From: Isoetes taiwanensis
Taxonomy: Eukaryota; Streptophyta; Lycopodiopsida; Isoetales; Isoetaceae
Reading direction: 5' to 3'
Assembly: GCA_021234155.1 (NCBI GenBank)
Contig: JAJEKV010000039.1
Location: forward strand, 9,561,077-9,625,076
Length of the DNA: 64,000 nt
A program made the position numbers and the translations under genes. The notes under the pieces are model-generated. The model worked only from the letters and a program-made list of their open reading frames with translations. It did no database searches and was not told the DNA's origin. How positions within the stretch are numbered: position 1 is the first letter of the stretch; every line of letters begins with the position of its first letter. Shown one piece after another: positions 58,151-64,000 of the stretch.

Positions 58151-58505
58151 CCTGAGTCCATATCGTTCAAGACGGAGCAAAAAAACAGAGAGGACTGAAA
58201 GATTTATGCTTTAGTATTATTAAAGAACCTGGTGCTAGCAGACCTTGGAATGCCTAAAATACACTGCATCAACTGTTACAGAGGCTCTAGGACGCCTGAA
58301 ACCTGAAGTCATTGCTAACTATCCACGCCACTTCTGAACTCAAGAAACATGAGCAAGAATGCAAACTGCAGTTCTTACCTAGCAACGGCCATGCAAAGGA
58401 TAAGGTGCAAAGGCAGCGGCTATGCCTCTGTAGGTACTCCTTCTGCAAAAATCCGGTGAGGATTAGGAAGAAGAACCGTTTATACCCTTGCTATGCCTTG
58501 CAGCG

Positions 58506-58521
58506 CAGCAGCAGCAGCAGC
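58506..58521 (+). repeat. Short (CAG)n run
   Basis: Five CAG units in otherwise unremarkable DNA. Confidence 0.8.
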
Positions 58522-59161
58522 TATTCCGCTGCACATCCAGCCACAAAAGCATATCTTCAACCAGAACTTCCAAGTTTCCTATCCTTTAGTCCGATTCTCT
58601 GTTTTTCGTTTTGATTCAAGCTCCAAAATCCTTCTTTTGGGCATAAATCTGCCTCCGACTCAAAAAATCAAATCCAATCCGGAAAATAAATCCTGTTAGG
58701 CAAAATCAGAACCGGTATGTGGATGAATCAATAAAATCCAGAAAGGCAAGAGGAGCAAAGGGATGGCGTGAAAGCATTAAAACAGCAATTTTGGAAGCAT
58801 TTAATGGAAAAATTGACGGGCAGGGCATGATTTAAAACAGAAAATGGTGATTTAAGTCTGAGAAAATTGGGGTTTGGATTAGATTAAGAAGCTCCGGCGA
58901 CATGGATTCTCTGAGAGAGCAAAAGAAGAAATGGCCCATATTCAATCCGCCCAGATCCGCCATTTTTCTTGATAAAGAAGAAAGATCTGCCGGAGCTCGG
59001 GGAAAGAATGTGTGCCCAGACACTCCGAATCCGCCATCGCCACACCTCCAATCCGCCAGGTTTATCGGAATACGCCATCGCCACACCTCCAATCCGCTCC
59101 GAATAATTCCAAGGATTAATTACGGGTGGATATTTTGAAAAAAAAAATTTTAAATTCTTGT
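58522..59161. other. Intergenic DNA
   Basis: A duplicated phrase CCGCCATCGCCACACCTCCAATCCGC-like occurs at about 59030-59056 and 59072-59098. No gene. Confidence 0.4.
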
Positions 59162-59202
59162 GGAAACCCTTCCGGATTTTAGGGAAATTTGGAAGGGTTT
59201 CC
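59162..59202. repeat. Inverted repeat related to the 57.5-57.8 kb palindrome cluster
   Basis: GGAAACCCTTCC at 59162-59173 and GGAAGGGTTTCC at 59191-59202 around a 17-bp loop, followed by a T tract just as at 57817. Confidence 0.85.
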
Positions 59203-59450
59203 TTTTTTTTTTTTTTAATAACCCCAATCGGGGGAGATAGTGTGAGCGGTAGCATGCTGTACATTTGTATCCAGTGCAAGTATTAAAAGCGAATGCCTAT
59301 ATGAAAGTTTTGTCAAATTCGCTGTGGAAAAAATTGATCAATGCGAGAAATTGTTGCCATTTCCTTTCAGTGTACGCTATACATAGCTTTTTCAATTTTG
59401 TTTTTATTTTATAGGCCTTCAACTCAACGTGTTTTTTCAATAATCGCAAA

Positions 59451-59573
59451 TGTATAGGGGAATGGTGTCTGGGACACCATTCCGTCACGTAGAGAGGGGT
59501 CCTGCGACCGGCGGCAGCCGGGAGCGGGTCTCTCGGAGTGACGGAATGGTGGACCAGACATCATTCCCCTACA
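59451..59573. mobile_element. Foldback / MITE-like element, 123 bp
   Basis: Two ~36-bp inverted arms: left starts TGTATAGGGGAATGG, right ends CATTCCCCTACA. The arms match at about 32 of 36 positions, including the inner GGTGTCTGG and CACCATTCCGTCAC parts, around a GC-rich centre. Flanks are AAA on both sides, or TA if the ends are taken as GGGG...CCCC (59457-59569). Superfamily not decided. Confidence 0.7.
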
Positions 59574-60045
59574 AAATAGAAATAGGGGAGCGATTTTGGA
59601 AAACTACCTGCAAATCTGGCAGATTCGGCGAAGAAAGCTAGCTGCAAACTCTTCCTGCAAAGATCCGGCACTGAACTGCAAAAAAATTTGGCAAAGAAGA
59701 GTCCAGCACTGAACTGCAAAAAACTCGAACTGAACTCAAAAAACTCGAAGAACTTGGCTGAACTCGGCCTCGGCATTTGCTGGAAAAGCATTCGTCCTTA
59801 TTTGCTTGTGTTCGAAGAACTCTGTCTCCGGCACCAGTTGCAACCTAAAAGATTACATAAGGAAAATACCTGGAGAACCGGTTACCCGGAATTGGGGTAC
59901 CCGATTTCCATTCCGGGTTATTGAGGGTGCCACGTGGCGCCATAGAAATGCACGCCAGGGCAAAATCGCAACCCTATTTCTATTTTGTAGGCCATTTCTT
60001 CAAGGAGATTCTTTGAGTTATGAGCAGTGTTTTCTAATGTTGCAG
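59574..60045. other. Intergenic DNA before the spliced exon
   Basis: Repeated CAGCACTGAACTGCAAAAAA phrases at about 59668 and 59704. No gene. Confidence 0.4.
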
Positions 60046-60168
60046 GAAGATTTTCATAACATGGAAGTGCGTGGTCAGCAGAAGGCCACCTTAAAGAGCG
60101 TTGCATATACATCACCAAAGATACGCCTTTGTCGAGCTGCAACAATTGACGGGGGCATTGCAATGCAG
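60046..60168 (+). pseudogene. Single exon resembling a bilin reductase (HY2-type)
   Basis: A 123-bp, 41-codon phase-0 exon between a good acceptor (TAATGTTGCAG) and donor (CAG/GTGAGA). It reads EDFHNMEVRGQQKATLKSV, then SPKIRLCRAATIDGGIAMQ. The latter resembles the conserved segment of ferredoxin-dependent bilin reductases (S.K.R..RAA.ID.G.A.QVL.F), enzymes that make the phytochrome chromophore in plastids. No preceding or following exon was found within the window on this strand, so it is an isolated piece or the gene is spread over long introns. The assignment rests on one motif. Confidence 0.42.
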
Positions 60169-63100
60169 GTGAGATTGTGTAAAACCATATTGTTGAAAGT
60201 AATCCAAGCTAGGGGCACTCATGTATTCTTCATTGCTACTGGCATTCTTGGCATTCCCCAATGATTTGCCAAGCTAGCATATCTTCTGCATAGTTGCATG
60301 GTTTTTACATGCTCTATTTATCTGGATCTGGCATCTACACGCCGATCCAATTCTTTATCTACATTGCACTTGATATAAAAACATTATTTACTCGTTTGGA
60401 TGAAAGGCAAATAATGAGATAATAGAAAAAAAAAATGTATATGCATATGAGGTGCTATTTTAAAAATCCTGGGTCCTAATAGAAGAGTTTTAAGCTCCTT
60501 TTAAGCATGTCATTCATGATCAACTAAATGATTCATTTGATACATTGAAATGCGAATTGATCCACTCCGTAGGATCAGGATTCTTAGGAGGAGGAGCATG
60601 CATGTATGCATGCATGTTTTGCATGCGAATTTGGACCTCTGGTTTAGGTTTTTATAGGAGGAATCTTCTTCAGCTTCTAAAATTGGCGTTTCTTGTTCGT
60701 CTCAGCAGTTTCCTTTTCTATTCCTCTTGAACCCACCCGCCCTCTTCCTTTTAATTATGTATAATTAATTAATTCTCTCATTCTCTCTCTATTTATGTTA
60801 TGTTTATTGTTTCCCGTGGCATGCATGACCAGCCCTTTTTATTTTGAAGGTTTTTAATCGCATGTGTATGTTTTAGTGTTTATGTTGTGCAGGGATTCAA
60901 TTAACATGCACTTTCTGGCTTTGTCAATATTCATATTTTTTGGAAACCGTTGTAGTAACCCGACGATTGTCCAAGCCCTTTGCTGAGGGCTTATCACCAC
61001 GGTTTTTCCTCAAAAACCCAACAGGACGGGGTTTTTTTATCCCAGTAATAAGCCTTCAGCAGATACATCGTCCAACATCTTGTCATACTTTGTTATTTTA
61101 ACAACTCCATCGAGGAGTTTTTTTAGTTGCATAACTGTAATACTTTATAATTAGTTTTTTGGGTAGCCTACGATGTGCGCCTGCCCGCTCTCAATCAATG
61201 TAAACCACCTGTTGAAATAAATGAATAAAAAAAGGAAATGGAGGTAGTTGATCATAACCTATAAAGAAAAGTAAGTCATTGTGTATATGAAAGAGAGAGA
61301 ATTTGAACAACATTTGAAATATCTTGGAGAGATTTCTAGTGTTGCTAAAAAAGGAGAATTGATCTTGGCAAAATAATCTATTAAAGTCATGGCATTAGAT
61401 GGGAATAAGGCATCAATTTTTATATCATAGCCTGATTAAATATTAGTTATTTATAAGAAGAAAGTGTAAGGTGATGGTGGATAGAAGGACCGACTTGTTG
61501 GGTTGCGAAGCAAGATGGAAATGTCATGTAACAAGATGATATTGGAATATCTTCTTAACTTGTTTGATGGTCTTGTTTTCCAGATTAAGATAATAGTTAT
61601 AATTATGAAGGTCAAAAGGAGCCAAAAAAGGGGGGGAGAATGTTTGAGATTATAAAATTCCATAATAGTGCTTCCATGTATAGTAATTACTTGGCTTGCT
61701 ATAAGTGGTTGCGTATACTAAGGAAGAGGTGGTAATTGAGTTATGTGACTTACTGGATATAGCCAAAGGATTTGGATATGAAGCCGAAGAAAACACATGA
61801 CACATGTAGAGAAAAGCAAGTAGGAGCTTGATTGAAATTAATATCAATTGTTGCTTATAAAATCTTTTTGAAGGACTAGCCAGTACTATTGGAATAGACA
61901 TATGGAAGAGGCCAGATATAGAGATTAAGTGTATAGCCTAAGATACTTTTATGTCATTGGATAACTCGTAAAGGAATTCTCTATAATAGGTGCTATAATC
62001 CTTATGGGCACCCTTGTGTCAACTTAAATATGTTATCCAGCCATAAGATAAACTGGGGGATTTGATTATATATTTTGCTTGTCACTTTTTGGATTTGGCC
62101 ACCCAAGAAGTCTCGAGAGAATACATATCTAATCCGACCTTAGTATCTCTCTTAAATGGTGGGTTAGTATTCTATGCACATAACATCTTCCCTATAAAAA
62201 GTTGCATTAACGGCATTATGCTTGCTATCTTGGATTGGATGTGCATGTTTCTCTGTTCCCTTTGTTGCTATGAATGCATAGAATATTAAGTAATATTTGA
62301 GTTATTCTTAAACTTGGCGGTATGTTAGATTGAATGCTAGAAGGGTCCGGCATTGGATCTATCTAGTAGGTATGTTTCTTTAGCTAAAATCACTTGTATG
62401 AAGCTAGTTTCGGACTTTCAAGTTTGGAGATTGGATTAGGGGTAGAGCTTATGTCATTTAAGACTTGGATGATGATGCAATTGTGTTTGACAAGGATGAA
62501 GTACTCCTAAAGGATAAATTTTCATTCATTTGGTGGTATGTTGAATGGAGGATTAAGATGTTAAGCCCATAGAGTGAAAGCTTTTCTATAAATGACTAAT
62601 ATCTTGCTCTTGGAAGGTGAACTAGAATGGTAAGAGCAGTTGATTTCCTCTTGGAATGCAATTGTCATATTGGACTGAAGCAGTGGAAATAATTATGTGC
62701 TAAAAAGATTACGTGAACTTGAAATGCGCTTGCACATGATATAAACTATGCATTTGAGATACGATAAGCTGACATTGATGTTTGATCAATCACGAGGTTC
62801 TAGTTCTATAATGGACTGCAAAAATGCTCTATTGATTTAGAATCAACCCATGAGGACATGGGTTAAATTTTAGAAGGGGGAAATGTGACAGTGCTAGTAC
62901 CTTGGCCGTATTATCCATTATGCACCTTGGGGTATTATATCAATAATGCATACTTGGTATATGTTAAAATTATAAAATATCTCATGATAAAAGCAAAGGG
63001 TATAGATTTTTGTGAAGGTTTTTGGAAGGAGGCAACAGGAGCAATTTTTATCCATTTTTGCTGGCCGAACTTTGGAGCATTATATCTCGGCGACCAAAGA

Positions 63101-64000
63101 TCCTTTTTTATTCCTGCAGCTAGGGCTGAAAGGAGGGATATCTTTGGAAGAAGAGCATCATTAAGATGCCAAGGAACCATTCTTGAAGCAGTTCTCAAGC
63201 GGGTGGTTAAGTCTTACAATAGGGGTTGCTCTTGAATTGCCCGAGTGATGTTCTTGGATTGTATTGGAAGGCTTCTTGGATGAAGTTACTTGATATTGAT
63301 GGTGACTGATTGAAGAATCAATGATGCATAAGAAAATGAATCATGTTGGATGTTATAAACATAATAGATGCATCTTGGCACATCAAATTAATAAAGACAA
63401 ATTAAAGCAAAGGAAATCTTATGCCATAGTCATGTGGAATGCTACTTCTCTATGAAGAGAAGGGTTTTGAGAAGCTTATGGGCTAAGAATAAGGTTATGA
63501 CATGGAGCCATTCTGGGACTAATAAAATTACAAGATATGAAATGGATTAAATAACGAGGCATAGCTAATGGATTCAGCTGCTACATTAAGACAAAGATGT
63601 TACATTCCTTATGAGAGGAATGGTTCTATAAGGACATTGCAAGTGATGATAGGCATAGCTCTATATAGACTACTGGGTGTGATGATTTGCTATGTAAAGT
63701 GATAATTAGTGCATTGGACATAATAGCATCTTAGGGTGAGCTTTCCTTATGGGAGGAATGCGAGTATAATTTCAAAAACTAATAAGGAGGATGGATTTTA
63801 AGGTGGAACATCTAAAAGGCAAAAAATTCTATAAGTTGAGAAATGCAAATTGATAATTTCAAAAATATAACTGATGTATAAAAGTAATCCTAGTGTATAG
63901 TCTAGCATTTTAAAGCCCTTCATTCATCTCCTAATAACGATGTCACTTGTATGGAATCTCCAGTATCTGGCTAGCCAGACAAATGTTGCTTGGTGTTAGA
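60169..64000. other. AT-rich intergenic DNA, possibly old LTR-retrotransposon debris
   Basis: No intact gene. AGAAGGGGGAAA (62872-62883) directly before TGTGACAGTGCTAG looks like a Gypsy PPT plus LTR start. GGGGGGGAGAATG near 61630 and ATAAACTGGGGGATTTGAT at 62045 are similar. No LTR partner was found. CATGCATG-rich DNA lies at 60595-60630. Confidence 0.35.

Noticed and set aside
58312-58614. 100-codon plus-strand ORF with a serine run
   Set aside because: The serine run comes from the (CAG)n repeat; no conserved residues elsewhere and the DNA is low-complexity.
62872-63240. Gypsy 3' LTR starting at 62884
   Set aside because: The PPT-like AGAAGGGGGAAA followed by TGTGACA is suggestive, but no matching second LTR or clear pol frame was found in the window; kept only as a note.

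Overview
This window is nuclear DNA of a land plant, most likely a non-flowering vascular plant such as a fern (inference from the style of the intronless PLS-type PPR gene and the retrotransposons; not proven). It has one apparently intact host gene, many host gene fragments with introns or disabling changes, and large amounts of transposable-element DNA. Everything looks nuclear: the only organellar-type sequence is a ~107 bp rRNA scrap.

Layout. 741-3608 (+): a 955-residue PPR protein. 5685-29400: a three-level transposon nest. A non-LTR (LINE) element (+) is split by an ~11.1 kb Ty3/Gypsy element of Athila/Tat type (outer element, 6719-28994, minus strand). The gag gene of that element is itself split by an 11,153 bp relative (inner element, 16600-27752, minus strand) with a perfect 5-bp target duplication, GAGTG. 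Both Gypsy elements have gag, protease, RT, RNase H and integrase, PBS and PPT, and both carry ~3.9 kb between integrase and 3' LTR. That extra segment holds a long coiled-coil ORF on the element's strand and, divergent from it, a TATA-box promoter with a short ORF on the opposite strand.

29.4-47 kb is AT-rich DNA with scattered fragments: a Tourist-type MITE (32578-32964), an organellar 23S/26S rRNA scrap (35213-35319), pieces of a ClpD-like ATPase and a SEC24-like gene (minus strand), a tRNA-like SINE head, and short tandem duplications. 47.1-48.35 kb is a degenerate AGATTC-rich satellite with a 492-bp higher-order period.

49.2-55.6 kb holds the most unusual material: two short LTR retrotransposons (2,468 and 2,793 bp) with perfect 5-bp target duplications, initiator-tRNA-Met PBS and PPT but no gag or pol. 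Each instead encodes one long protein, and the two proteins share an N-terminal E-x-VGEPPP motif. One carries LEA-like 11-mer repeats. The first element interrupts a decayed tandem-CCCH zinc-finger (TZF) gene. 55.6-64 kb holds an unidentified 206-codon ORF, a bHLH pseudogene, a cluster of near-perfect palindromes built on GGAAGGGTTTCC, a foldback element, and one spliced exon resembling bilin reductases of the HY2 type.

The genes do not form a pathway. The window reads as intergenic plant heterochromatin in which gene pieces and nested elements accumulated. Several stretches of the Gypsy copies, especially the inner one, show dense local indels next to nearly clean blocks, so some frame breaks may be assembly errors rather than biology.
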